Assembly (NCBI GenBank): GCA_052168315.1
Contig: JBQLZO010000042.1
Coordinates: forward strand, 62,001 to 126,000
Length of the DNA: 64,000 bases
Reading direction: 5' to 3'
Source of the DNA: JBQLZO01 sp052168315
Lineage (GTDB): Bacteria > Planctomycetota > Phycisphaerae > Phycisphaerales > UBA1924
This document shows, in pieces, positions 25,331 to 34,404 of this stretch (the first letter of the stretch is position 1; every line of letters starts with the position of its first letter). The translations under genes and the position numbers were made by a program. The notes below the pieces were generated by a model. The model ran no database searches. It was given only the letters and a program-made list of their open reading frames with translations, and was not told the DNA's origin.

Positions 25331-25834
25331 ATGAACGACCATCCCTCCACCCTGCGCAGCGAATCGCACGATGCCGAGTGGTTCCTCCACCTTTACAAGG
25401 TCTTCGACCTGATCTATCGACGATGGATCTTCGGCCCTGACTCCAGTCAGCCCACCAACATTGAGATGCTTTGGCGGAACATCGCCCTGCAGGGTTCGGT
25501 GCATTCGTCTCCGCCTGGCAATTACACAGACGAGGAAGCCGAGTTGTATTGCCAGAGCTACGAGGCGATCGGCCTGCCGGACATCGCCGACATGCTGCGC
25601 CCTGTCATGCCGCATCGCCCGTACAGCCTGCCCGATGGCACATTGCACGATCCGACGGAGGAAGAGAATGATGCAATGACTGCTGTCATAGAGCGTATCG
25701 CCCGCCGTGAATGGGAGGTCCGCCGGGCGCGGTACCGGTACCTGTGGTCCATCAAGGATGAGTTGTGCGCGTACGACGAGCGTGTGAAGGACACCTTCCG
25801 TGCGCATCCCGTGCAGGTGCCGCTGGAAGAGTGA
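25331..25834 (+). CDS. putative immunity-type protein B (DUF4375/DMP19-like?)
   Basis: A 167-residue acidic protein, 106 bases after gene A. It is all-helical in appearance. EAELYCQSYEAIGLPDIADM resembles the core of the DMP19/DUF4375 family (ALxxIGAxxxAxIL), a fold used in some immunity proteins; this is a pattern match from memory only. Its C-terminal half (REWEVRRARYRYLWSIKDEL) aligns with the paralogue at 26110-26646. No signal peptide. The context between two immunity-like A genes supports the role more than the sequence does. Confidence 0.55.
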   Translation: MNDHPSTLRSESHDAEWFLHLYKVFDLIYRRWIFGPDSSQPTNIEMLWRNIALQGSVHSSPPGNYTDEEAELYCQSYEAIGLPDIADMLRPVMPHRPYSLPDGTLHDPTEEENDAMTAVIERIARREWEVRRARYRYLWSIKDELCAYDERVKDTFRAHPVQVPLEE

Positions 25835-26109
25835 TGACCCCACGCCCGCATGGCCGCAACACCGCCGGTGCTCACCGGTTTGCCCCACCAGACAGCGCGG
25901 CCCGCTCCGGGACGGCCACACGCCGCCGGATCGCCACCAGGGGTCGGCGTGGCTTCCTTCGCATCACATACAACAGCCATGCCCACTCCCGATACGATGC
26001 CACGGAAGGGCATGCCCGCTCGATCCCGCCCGAAGACATCGGGACATGCCTGGGGCACCGGCCAACCTCCGGGGCGTTTCCCGGCTCACCCCAATCTGGC
26101 CACGACACC

Positions 26110-26646
26110 ATGGCGTTCGAGTTCGACGACCACCTCCGATACGACCAGCGCGCGATGAACAGATCGCGCCCGCCCGAGCAAGTGCACTTGGGCTGGGTTG
26201 GAAATGAGTTGCTCTCAGTGCACAAGCATCACCTCGATGATCTCTCACAAACGGACCTGCCGCCGGAGGCCCAGCATTTTCTCAACTTGGCTGTCGCCCA
26301 ATCCATGATGCCGGAGACCGGGCCGGGATATGGTGACAACGAGATGTTCGACGCTTGGTGCGACGCGTACAGGGCAGTAGGACTCGACGATCTTGCCGCG
26401 CTGCTCGAATCGGTTCGCGACATCCGCTTCACGGATGAGAAAGAAGCCCGCGGGATCGTGCCGACGGAGGCCGAGGAGGCAGCGGTCCAGGAGGTGGCCG
26501 ACGCCATCAGTGTTCGGCACAAGGAGGTCTACGATGCGCGATATCGCTACATGATGAAGCACCGCGCGATCTTCGAGGCGATCTCGCCGGCGATCAAGGC
26601 CATCTTCGAGCACTACGATGCGCAGGCTTCAGATCCTGAGCGATGA
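26110..26646 (+). CDS. putative immunity-type protein B', paralogue of 25331-25834
   Basis: A 178-residue protein from the ATG at 26110, start of the recognisable sequence MAFEFDDHLRYDQRAMNRSR; the frame is open upstream but reads as low-complexity. FDAWCDAYRAVGLDDLAALL aligns with CQSYEAIGLPDIADML of protein B, and PTEAEEAAVQEVADAI with PTEEENDAMTAVIERI, followed by DARYRYM against RARYRYL. The N-terminal third differs. The 275 bases before it hold no supported gene. Confidence 0.55.
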   Translation: MAFEFDDHLRYDQRAMNRSRPPEQVHLGWVGNELLSVHKHHLDDLSQTDLPPEAQHFLNLAVAQSMMPETGPGYGDNEMFDAWCDAYRAVGLDDLAALLESVRDIRFTDEKEARGIVPTEAEEAAVQEVADAISVRHKEVYDARYRYMMKHRAIFEAISPAIKAIFEHYDAQASDPER

Positions 26647-26743
26647 GACTCGGCACGAGGGTGGACCTGCGGACATCGGACGCAATTCCCCTCTACGCGC
26701 GCCCACGCAGCGAATCGAGAGGAGCACCTATCGGACTCCATCC

Positions 26744-27829
26744 ATGACCAGCAAACCAATGCGGCAGATCCGCATCCACATCACGAAGCCTGTCCGGGAC
26801 GAAACCGAGCGCAAGCGGATCGACGGTGTCATCCAGGACTTGGAACAGTTGTGTCCATCAATCACAGGCTTACAGCTTGGCAGCGGTCTACCAAACGATG
26901 GAGCAAGGGTTTCGCACACAATCATGCGCGATATTCATGCGCTCCTACTGAGACACGGGATCCTTCCACGCCCCATGGGTCAGTACTCGATGCCCTCTCG
27001 GTGGTGCTTCTCGTTGCTCGGCGAGGATCGCTGCAGTGACATCAGTCGCCGAACGCCATTCAGTCGCATGATGGGAGGGCGACATTGCGATGTCGTATTC
27101 GGTACGAGAACCGATCCTCCCGTTCTATTGGCACTATGTGACTTTCCATGGACGATCTGGCCGCGCGACCCCTCGTATCGAGGGATCGTCGGCGACTTTG
27201 GACGGTGCGTGGTGCCAGGTTGGATCAAGACCATCTTGGAGTCACAGGAGTTCCGTGGAATTAAATTTATCCCTACGGCCGTGCTGACTCCGGAAGAAGC
27301 GGACCGGAGTCCCGGAGCGGGCGAAGTATTCACCCCGGACACCTGGGGCGACACCCCGGAGGATGATGTGTTCTGGGAGCTCCGCTCGACAGTCTTGCTA
27401 CCGTTCATCTCGCCGTTCATCGCCAAGACCCGACTGCCCGAGCACCCAACGCTCGGGCCGATGGGATCGATCGTCGGGCAAAAGGCCATTGGGCCGATCT
27501 CCCAGTTGACTGGGGTGCACCGCAATCCGCTTCCGCGTTACACCACAGACGCCATCCGCGCGTTCGAAGGAGTAGATGTCGCGCAGTCAATTGAGTATGC
27601 AACCCCCGCGCACCAACCCGGCGCGTACCGCTCGCTCTTCGTCTCCCACCGCTTCCGGGAGTTCTGCCAGCGCGAGGGAATCGACGCCACTTTCTACCGG
27701 GTCCGGATCGATGATCCGGAGGTCGTCCGAGGCTGGGCCGAGGAGGTCCCGCCATGGATCGCCTCCTCACCCGTCTGGCGCGATGACTACACCGGCGAGA
27801 CCAAGCCGGGCGTGAGCAGGAATTGGTAG
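26744..27829 (+). CDS. putative immunity protein A', paralogue of 24139-25224
   Basis: A 361-residue protein of exactly the same length as A. The DNA just before the ATG (CGGACTCCATCC, against CGGTCTCCATCC in A) and the 18 bases after the stop are also shared, so the duplicated unit includes flanks. Residues about 30-125 differ strongly (LQLGSGLPNDGARVSHTIMR against WLEGSERKAGAVVSLETVRV in A), whereas the C-terminal 230 residues are nearly the same. This looks like a second specificity, probably against another toxin tip, with the common half kept alike by gene conversion. Confidence 0.6.
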   Translation: MTSKPMRQIRIHITKPVRDETERKRIDGVIQDLEQLCPSITGLQLGSGLPNDGARVSHTIMRDIHALLLRHGILPRPMGQYSMPSRWCFSLLGEDRCSDISRRTPFSRMMGGRHCDVVFGTRTDPPVLLALCDFPWTIWPRDPSYRGIVGDFGRCVVPGWIKTILESQEFRGIKFIPTAVLTPEEADRSPGAGEVFTPDTWGDTPEDDVFWELRSTVLLPFISPFIAKTRLPEHPTLGPMGSIVGQKAIGPISQLTGVHRNPLPRYTTDAIRAFEGVDVAQSIEYATPAHQPGAYRSLFVSHRFREFCQREGIDATFYRVRIDDPEVVRGWAEEVPPWIASSPVWRDDYTGETKPGVSRNW

Positions 27830-28302
27830 CGTGCCGGGCCGGCGATCGCACACCCGTGCTTCGCGCCCGCCCCGCCCGCGCAGACCCCGCCGGGCCCGAT
27901 CCCGATCGAGCGCTCCCGGCGCGACCGCCACTCTCGCCTTCACTCCCGCAGCGGCCTCCAGCGCGCCAACCACGCCCCCACCCGCGACAGCCCGACGCCG
28001 GCGGGATACCATCGCTTTTCAATGGGACAACGCACGCCATCCGCACGGAATCGGTGGAATTCACACCGCTCGGAAGCGTTGCAAACCCGCGTTTTTGCGT
28101 CCCCAACGCCGCGCGGGCCCCGCCCGGCCCCGCTGTCCGGCACCCCTACGCCCCCCCCGGGACGCATCCCGACCCCCTCCCGTTCCGACCTCGACCTCCC
28201 CACCCCCTCCAACCCCCCCACTCCCGCCGGACCGGTCCGCCGCGAGCCCTCTCTATTGCCCTGGCCTGCGCCATCGCCGGCGCGCGGGAAGGCGGGGCGA
28301 TC
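27830..28302. other. 473-bp gap between immunity genes and pyrF
   Basis: The first 20 bases repeat the flank after gene A. The rest is C-rich (runs of CCCC near 28140-28230) and holds no gene I can support. The pyrF promoter should lie here. The only less GC-rich spot is near 28010-28090, and no confident -35/-10 pair was found. Confidence 0.4.
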
Positions 28303-29256
28303 ATGATGATGATTCCCACGCCTCCCGACCCCGACCCCGCCTCCGCCCGCACCCCCGCGGCCACCACCCGCACTCCCGACCGTCGCACCGATTCCCCCGC
28401 CGCCGCCAACCCCTGCGCCGCGGCCAGGGTGTTCGCCGAGGCCGCCGGGGCCACGGGGTCGCTGCTCTCGATCGGGCTTGAGCCCTCGGCCCGGTACCTC
28501 CCGGATGGCTTCGAGCCCACCATCGCCGGGCACCGCGCCTTCCTCCTCGAGATCATCCGGGCCACCCGCGGGCACTGCGCCGCGTACAAGCCCAATCTCG
28601 CGTTCTTTGAGGCCCTCGGCGTGCCCGGATGGCAGCTCCTGCACGAGATCCGCGAGGCCCTTCCCGCCGACACGCTGCTCATCGCCGATGCCAAGCGGGG
28701 CGACATCGGCACCTCGGCCGAGCGCTACGCGCACGCGATCTTCAACGAACTCGACTTCCACGCCATCACCATCAACCCCCTGATGGGCGAGGATGCGTGC
28801 CGCCCGTTCCTCGACCACGCCGATCGCCTCTCGTTCGCGCTCGTGCTCACTTCCAATCCCGGCGCATCGGACTTCCTGGCGCCCAACGACCTCTACCTCC
28901 GCATCGCCGAGCGCATCGCCGCGTGGGGGCAGCCCAACGCCAACGCCGGGTTCGTCGTCGGCGCAACGCGTCCGTCCATGCTCCGGCACATCCGCGACAT
29001 CGCGCCGGATGTGCCGATCCTCGCGCCGGGCGTCGGTGCGCAGGGCGGCGATGCCGAGGGCACGATCGCCGCCGGGCTCGCCCGCTCGCCCATGGCCCGC
29101 CCCGGGCTGATCGTCCACGCCACCCGCGCCATCCTGCCGGACCCGGACGCCGAGGACCTCGCCGAATCCATCAACGCCAAGGCCCGTGCCCTCAACGAGC
29201 AGCTCCGCAACGCCATGCCCGCCGCCGCCTCGACCGCCACGGGAGGGAACGCATGA
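28303..29256 (+). CDS. pyrF: orotidine 5'-phosphate decarboxylase (type 2)
   Basis: Converts OMP to UMP, the last step of de novo UMP synthesis. The 317-residue protein is of the longer type-2 class (about 270 plus an N-terminal Pro/Thr/Ala-rich extension of some 40 residues). The catalytic segment DAKRGDIGTSAERYA (about residues 129-143) supplies the Asp-Lys-Asp tetrad; INPLMGEDACRPFL and ILAPGVGAQGGD (phosphate loop) are present. Three ATG codons stand in a row at 28303, 28306 and 28309 behind GGCGGGG. The stop overlaps pyrE (ATGA). Confidence 0.95.
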   Translation: MMMIPTPPDPDPASARTPAATTRTPDRRTDSPAAANPCAAARVFAEAAGATGSLLSIGLEPSARYLPDGFEPTIAGHRAFLLEIIRATRGHCAAYKPNLAFFEALGVPGWQLLHEIREALPADTLLIADAKRGDIGTSAERYAHAIFNELDFHAITINPLMGEDACRPFLDHADRLSFALVLTSNPGASDFLAPNDLYLRIAERIAAWGQPNANAGFVVGATRPSMLRHIRDIAPDVPILAPGVGAQGGDAEGTIAAGLARSPMARPGLIVHATRAILPDPDAEDLAESINAKARALNEQLRNAMPAAASTATGGNA

Positions 29257-29855
29257 CCACGCAGACCGATTCCAACGAACGCATCCTCCAGCTCCTCCGC
29301 CAGACCGGCGCGCTCCGCGAGGGGCACTTCGTGCTGTCGTCAGGGCTTCATTCGGATCGCTATTGCCAGTGCGCCCGCCTGTTCGACGACCCGCGCCTCG
29401 GCGCCATGGCCGCGGACATGATGGCCCAGCGCATCCGCGGCGCGGGCATCGAGGCCTCGCTCGTCGTCGCGCCGGCGCTCGGCGGGATCCTCTGGGGGTA
29501 CGACCTCGCCCGCGCCCTCGGCGTGCGCAGCGCCTTCGCCGAACGCAAGCCCGGCGAGCCGTTCGCCCTCCGGCGCGGCTTCTCCATCGCCCGCGGCGAG
29601 CGGGTGATCCTGGCCGAGGATGTCATCACCACGGGAGGCTCCATCGCCGAGGTCGCGCGGCTCGTCGAATCCATCGGCGGCGAGGTCGCGGCCTACTGCT
29701 GCGTCGCCGACCGCTCGCTCAACCAGTTCCAGCCCGGGCCCCCCGTCCTCTCCCTTGTGCAGCTCGAGTTCCAGACCTTCGAGCCGGATGCCATCCCCGA
29801 CTGGCTCGCCGCCAAGCCCATCGAGAAGCCCGGCTCCCGAATCCAGACGCCGTAA
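29253..29855 (+). CDS. pyrE: orotate phosphoribosyltransferase
   Basis: Joins orotate and PRPP to give OMP, the substrate of PyrF encoded just upstream. The 200-residue length is typical. The PRPP-binding loop is ILAEDVITTGGSIAEV (about residues 119-134); GHFVLSSGLHSDRYCQCARL and APALGGILWGYDLARALG are also characteristic. The ATG at 29253 overlaps the pyrF stop and follows GGGAGGGAA, so translation is coupled. carA follows after 33 bases. Confidence 0.96.
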   Translation: MTTQTDSNERILQLLRQTGALREGHFVLSSGLHSDRYCQCARLFDDPRLGAMAADMMAQRIRGAGIEASLVVAPALGGILWGYDLARALGVRSAFAERKPGEPFALRRGFSIARGERVILAEDVITTGGSIAEVARLVESIGGEVAAYCCVADRSLNQFQPGPPVLSLVQLEFQTFEPDAIPDWLAAKPIEKPGSRIQTP

Positions 29856-29888
29856 CCCCCCCACCGCCTCACGCGACAAGGCCCCACC

Positions 29889-31061
29889 ATGTCACCCACA
29901 CTCCAGACCAACCGCCAGGGCGCCCAAGAACACACGCCGGACACCATCGTGGGCGTGCGGCACACCGGCGGCGAACCCGCGCTCACCCGCAGCGCCACGC
30001 TCGTGCTCGAGGACGGCACCCGCCTGACCGGCAGGGCCTTCGGCGCGCCGCGCTCCATCGCGGGCGAGGTCGTGTTCAACACCGGCATGGTCGGGTACCC
30101 AGAATCGCTTACCGATCCGTCCTACATGGGGCAGATCCTCGTGTGCACCTACCCGCTCGTCGGCAACTACGGCGTGCCGGACGATCGCGTGATCGATGGG
30201 CTCTCCCATGTCTTCGAGTCCGATCGCGTGCAGATCTCCGGGCTCGTTGTCGCCGACTATTCGCTCCGCTATTCCCACTGGAACGCCCGCCGATCGCTCG
30301 GGCAATGGCTCGACTCATTCGGCATCCCCGGCATCACCGGGATCGACACCAGAACCCTCACCCAGAAGCTCCGCGAGCGCGGCAGCATGCTCGGGTCCAT
30401 CGTGGTCGAGGGCGTCATCGAGGGCGATGCCGAGCCGGAGCCGTACGACCCCAACCACGAGAACCTCGTCGCCAAGGCGAGCATCACCGAGCCCATCGTC
30501 TACGGCACCGGCGATCGCCGCATCGCCCTGCTCGACTGCGGCGCGAAGCACAACATCATCCATTGCCTCGTCTCGCGCGGGCTGCAGGTGCTGCGGCTCC
30601 CATGGGATGCCGATCTGACGCAGGAGAAATTCGACGGGCTCATGATCTCCAACGGCCCGGGCGATCCGGCGTACGCGATGGACGCCGCGAAGCAGGTCGC
30701 GAAGGTCATCGACAAGTCGATCCCCACCTTCGGCATCTGCATGGGCAACCAGATCCTCGCGCTGGCCATCGGCGCGGAGACCTACAAGCTCAAGTACGGG
30801 CACCGCGGCCAGAACCAGCCTGTCATCGAGTGCGGCACCAACCGCTGCTTCGTGACCTCGCAGAACCACGGCTTCGCCGTCGACACCGAATCGCTCCCCC
30901 GCGACTGGCGACCATGGTTCGAGAACCTCAACGACCGGACGAACGAGGGCATCCGCCACGCGTGGGCGCCGTTCCGCAGCGTGCAGTTCCACCCCGAGGC
31001 AGCGCCCGGCCCGGTCGATGGCGCGTTCCTGTTCGATGAGTTCATCCGCATGATGAAATGA
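29889..31061 (+). CDS. carA: carbamoyl-phosphate synthase, glutaminase subunit
   Basis: Hydrolyses glutamine and channels ammonia to CarB. It has 390 residues with about 30 extra at the N-terminus. The N-terminal CPSase domain has NTGMVGYPESLTDPSYMGQI. The class I GATase domain has the nucleophile in FGICMGNQILALAIGA (Cys near residue 284), SQNHGFAVDTESLP and QFHPEAAPGPVDG (His near 367). Motifs such as SHWNARRSLGQWL and CFVTSQNHGFAVDTESLP are closer to the glutaminase part of eukaryotic CAD/CPS1 than to E. coli CarA as I remember them. It stands between pyrE and carB. Confidence 0.95.
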   Translation: MSPTLQTNRQGAQEHTPDTIVGVRHTGGEPALTRSATLVLEDGTRLTGRAFGAPRSIAGEVVFNTGMVGYPESLTDPSYMGQILVCTYPLVGNYGVPDDRVIDGLSHVFESDRVQISGLVVADYSLRYSHWNARRSLGQWLDSFGIPGITGIDTRTLTQKLRERGSMLGSIVVEGVIEGDAEPEPYDPNHENLVAKASITEPIVYGTGDRRIALLDCGAKHNIIHCLVSRGLQVLRLPWDADLTQEKFDGLMISNGPGDPAYAMDAAKQVAKVIDKSIPTFGICMGNQILALAIGAETYKLKYGHRGQNQPVIECGTNRCFVTSQNHGFAVDTESLPRDWRPWFENLNDRTNEGIRHAWAPFRSVQFHPEAAPGPVDGAFLFDEFIRMMK

Positions 31062-31120
31062 GGGGATGAGGCATCCGGGATCAGGGATCAGGCAGCCGGG
31101 AAGAAGAAGACAAGACAAGA

Positions 31121-31139
31121 CACCGGTCGGAGACCGGTG
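31121..31139. repeat. CACCGGTC-GGA-GACCGGTG hairpin between carA and carB
   Basis: A perfect 8-bp stem with a 3-base loop, followed by CCACC. Short CCGGTCGGAGACCGGTG-type words are dispersed repeats in many planctomycete genomes, so this is likely a REP-like element rather than a terminator: no T-run follows and carB continues 35 bases later. Confidence 0.6.
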
Positions 31140-31173
31140 CCACCAAGAGCGCAGAGCACAGACGAGGTGAACC

Positions 31174-34100
31174 GTGGTCCGCAACCGTCCAGCCAAGAAA
31201 GTTCTCATCCTCGGCTCCTCCGCGCTCAAGATCGGCGAGGCGGGTGAGTTCGACTACTCCGGCTCGCAGGCCATCAAGGCGCTGAAGGAGGAGGGCGTCG
31301 AGACCATCCTCATCAACCCCAATATCGCCACGATCCAGACCTCCGACTACCTCGCCGACCAGGTCTACTTCCTCCCCGTCACGCCGCAGTTCGCCGAGCA
31401 GGTCATCGAAAAGGAGAAGCCCGATGGCATCCTGCTCTCCTTCGGCGGGCAGACCGCGCTGAACTGCGGGCTCGCGCTGCACCGATCCGGCGTGCTCAAG
31501 AAGCACAATGTCGCCGTGCTCGGGACGCCGATCCAGGCCATCGAGGACACCGAAGACCGCGAGCTCTTCGTCGACCGGCTCAACGAGATCGACGCCCTCG
31601 CACCCCGCTCCAAGGCCGCCACCACGCTCGACCAGGCCGTCACCATCGCGCGCGACCTCGGCTATCCCGTCATGGTCCGCATCGCCTTCGCGCTCGGCGG
31701 GCTCGGTTCGGGCGTGTGCCGGAACGAGGATGAGCTCCGCAAGCTCGCCGGGCGTGCCCTGTCCTACGGCCCGCAGATCCTCGTCGAGGAATACCTCGCC
31801 GGCTGGAAGGAGATCGAATACGAGGTCGTCCGCGACCGCTTCGACAACTGCCTCACCATCTGCAACATGGAGAACTTCGACCCGCTCGGCATCCACACCG
31901 GCGAGTCCATCGTCGTCGCCCCCTCCCAAACCCTCACCAACCGCGAGTTCCACCAGCTCCGCGAGGTCGCGATCCGCGTCATCCGGCATCTCAAGATCGT
32001 CGGCGAGTGCAACATCCAGTTCGCGCTGGACCCGAAGTCCGAGGAATACCGCATCATCGAAGTGAACGCGCGGCTGTCGCGCTCCTCCGCGCTCGCATCG
32101 AAGGCCACCGGTTATCCGCTCGCCTTCGTCGCCGCCAAGCTCGCTCTGGGCTACGGGCTGCACGAGCTGCCCAACTCCATCACCAAGGTCACCAAGGCGT
32201 TCTTCGAGCCCGCGCTCGACTACTGCGTCGTCAAGATGCCGCGCTGGGACCTCAAGAAATTCCGTGGCGTCTCACGCAAGCTCGGCTCCGGCATGAAGTC
32301 CGTCGGCGAGGTCATGGCCATCGGGCGCTGCTTCGAAGAAGCGCTGCAGAAGGCCATCCGCATGCTCGATGTCGGGCGGCACGGGCTGGTCGCCAACGAG
32401 GGCGCAACGCTCACCGATGAGCAGCTCGACGCCGAACTGTCCCAGCCAACCGAGGAAAGGCTCTTCGCCGTCGTCGATGCGCTGCACCGGGGATACACCA
32501 TCGAGCGGATCCACGAACTCTCACACATCGACCCCTGGTTCCTCGACAAGATCGCCCGCGTCGTCGAGCTCGAGCAGCGCATCACCGCCGGCAAGTCCAT
32601 CCCGGCCGCCGACCTCATGCTCGAGGCCAAGCAGGCCGGCTACTCGGACAAGGCCATCGCCCGCATCCTGAGCGTCCCCGTCGAACAGGTCCGCGAGCAG
32701 CGCCGCGCCGCCGGCATCCGCCCCGTGCTCCGACAGATCGACACCATGGCCGCCGAGTTCCCCGCCCAGACCAACTACCTCTACCTCACCTACAACGGCG
32801 ACCGCGACGATGCCCAGCTCCCTGTCGACAACGCCGTGCTCCTGCTCGGCTCGGGCGCTTACCGCATCGGCTGCTCCGTCGAGTTCGATTGGTGCTGCGT
32901 CAACGCCGGGCGCACACTGAAAGACCTCGGCTACAAGGCCGTGATGCTCAACTACAACCCCGAAACCGTCTCCACCGACTACGACGAGTTCCACCAGCTC
33001 GTCTTCGACGAGATCTCGATCGAGACCGTGCTCGAACTCTTCCACAAGATCCAGCCCATCGGCGTGCTCGTCTCCATGGGCGGGCAGATCCCCAACAACC
33101 TCGCGCTCAAGCTGCATCGCAACGGCGTGCCAATCCTCGGCACCTCGCCCGAATCCATCGACAACGCCGAGAACCGGCACAAGTTCTCCTCGCTGCTCGA
33201 TGAACTCGGCATCGACCAGCCCGCGTGGCGCGAGCTGACCACCATCGACGATGCGATCGCCTTCGCCGACACCGTCGGCTACCCCGTGCTCATCCGCCCG
33301 TCGTATGTGCTCTCGGGCGCCGCGATGGCCGTCGCGTCCAACGAATCCGAGCTGACGCGTTATCTGAAAAACGCCGCGAAGGTCTCCTCCGAGTACCCCA
33401 TCGTCGTCTCCAAGTTCATCGTCAACGCGAAGGAGATCGAGTTCGACGCCGTCGCGCACAATGGCGAGATCGTCGCCTACGCCATCTCCGAGCATGTCGA
33501 GAACGCCGGCGTGCACTCGGGCGACGCCACGCTCGTCTTCCCCGCGCAGCGCACCTACCTCGAAACCATTCGCCGCATCCGACAAACCTCGCGCCGGATC
33601 GCCCAGAAGCTCCGCATCAACGGCCCGTTCAACATCCAGTACATCGCCAAGGACAACAAGATCCAGGTCATCGAGTGCAACCTCCGCGCTTCGCGATCCT
33701 TCCCGTTCGTCTCGAAGATCATCAAGCAGAACTTCATCGAGATGGCCACCCGCATCATCATGGGCCGCCCGTACGAGAAGCCCGACAAGGCCGCGTTCGA
33801 ACTGAACTATGTGGGCGTCAAAGCCTCGCAGTTCTCCTTCACCCGGCTCGACGGGGCGGACCCCACGCTCGGCGTCGAGATGGCCTCCACCGGCGAGGTC
33901 GGCTGCCTCGGCAACGACTTCAACGAAGCCTTCCTCAAATCACTCATCTCCGTCGGCTACCGCTTCCCGATCCAATCCATCCTCCTCTCGGTCGGCACGC
34001 TCAAGTCCAAGGCAGAACTCCTCGAATCCATCCGCTTGTTCCGCGCCATGGGCATCACGCTCTACGCCACCGAGGGCACGGCGAAGTTCCTCGCCGAGAA

Positions 34101-34404
34101 CAACATCGAACGCACCGAGGTCGCCTGGCCCACGCACCTCGCGCAGGGCAAGGCGGATGCGAACGCGGTCGACCCGCTGCAGATCATCCGCGACCGCGCT
34201 GTCGACCTCGTCATCAACATCCCAAGCCCCGACAAGGAAGTCGAACTGAGCAACGGCTACCTCATCCGCCGCGCGGCGGTCGATTTCAATGTCCCCCTCA
34301 TCACCAACCGCCAGATCGCCCAGCGCCTCGCCGAGGCGATCGAACGCCTGAAGCCCAGCGACCTCCGCGTGCGCTCGTGGGAAGAGTACTCGGCGATGAT
34401 GTGA
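31174..34404 (+). CDS. carB: carbamoyl-phosphate synthase, large subunit (eukaryote-like type)
   Basis: Makes carbamoyl phosphate from bicarbonate, ammonia and 2 ATP. It is 1076 residues long with two ATP-grasp halves and a C-terminal MGS-like regulatory domain. The GTG start at 31174 follows GAGGTGAACC. First half: GEAGEFDYSGSQAIKALKEE, LINPNIATIQTS, MVRIAFALGGLGSG. Second half: GCSVEFDWCCVN, NYNPETVSTDYDEF, IRPSYVLSGAAMAV, AISEHVENAGVHSGDA. ALGGLGSG, NPNIATIQTS and VYFLPVTP match human CAD/CPS1 (as recalled) better than E. coli CarB (VNSNPATIMTD). It ends flush against rtcB, which is convergent. Confidence 0.95.
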   Translation: MVRNRPAKKVLILGSSALKIGEAGEFDYSGSQAIKALKEEGVETILINPNIATIQTSDYLADQVYFLPVTPQFAEQVIEKEKPDGILLSFGGQTALNCGLALHRSGVLKKHNVAVLGTPIQAIEDTEDRELFVDRLNEIDALAPRSKAATTLDQAVTIARDLGYPVMVRIAFALGGLGSGVCRNEDELRKLAGRALSYGPQILVEEYLAGWKEIEYEVVRDRFDNCLTICNMENFDPLGIHTGESIVVAPSQTLTNREFHQLREVAIRVIRHLKIVGECNIQFALDPKSEEYRIIEVNARLSRSSALASKATGYPLAFVAAKLALGYGLHELPNSITKVTKAFFEPALDYCVVKMPRWDLKKFRGVSRKLGSGMKSVGEVMAIGRCFEEALQKAIRMLDVGRHGLVANEGATLTDEQLDAELSQPTEERLFAVVDALHRGYTIERIHELSHIDPWFLDKIARVVELEQRITAGKSIPAADLMLEAKQAGYSDKAIARILSVPVEQVREQRRAAGIRPVLRQIDTMAAEFPAQTNYLYLTYNGDRDDAQLPVDNAVLLLGSGAYRIGCSVEFDWCCVNAGRTLKDLGYKAVMLNYNPETVSTDYDEFHQLVFDEISIETVLELFHKIQPIGVLVSMGGQIPNNLALKLHRNGVPILGTSPESIDNAENRHKFSSLLDELGIDQPAWRELTTIDDAIAFADTVGYPVLIRPSYVLSGAAMAVASNESELTRYLKNAAKVSSEYPIVVSKFIVNAKEIEFDAVAHNGEIVAYAISEHVENAGVHSGDATLVFPAQRTYLETIRRIRQTSRRIAQKLRINGPFNIQYIAKDNKIQVIECNLRASRSFPFVSKIIKQNFIEMATRIIMGRPYEKPDKAAFELNYVGVKASQFSFTRLDGADPTLGVEMASTGEVGCLGNDFNEAFLKSLISVGYRFPIQSILLSVGTLKSKAELLESIRLFRAMGITLYATEGTAKFLAENNIERTEVAWPTHLAQGKADANAVDPLQIIRDRAVDLVINIPSPDKEVELSNGYLIRRAAVDFNVPLITNRQIAQRLAEAIERLKPSDLRVRSWEEYSAMM

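Noticed and set aside
31174..34404. Long antisense frames within carB, S1, pilM and other GC-rich genes
   Set aside because: High third-position GC keeps antisense frames open; the sense frames have clear family motifs and the antisense ones have none.
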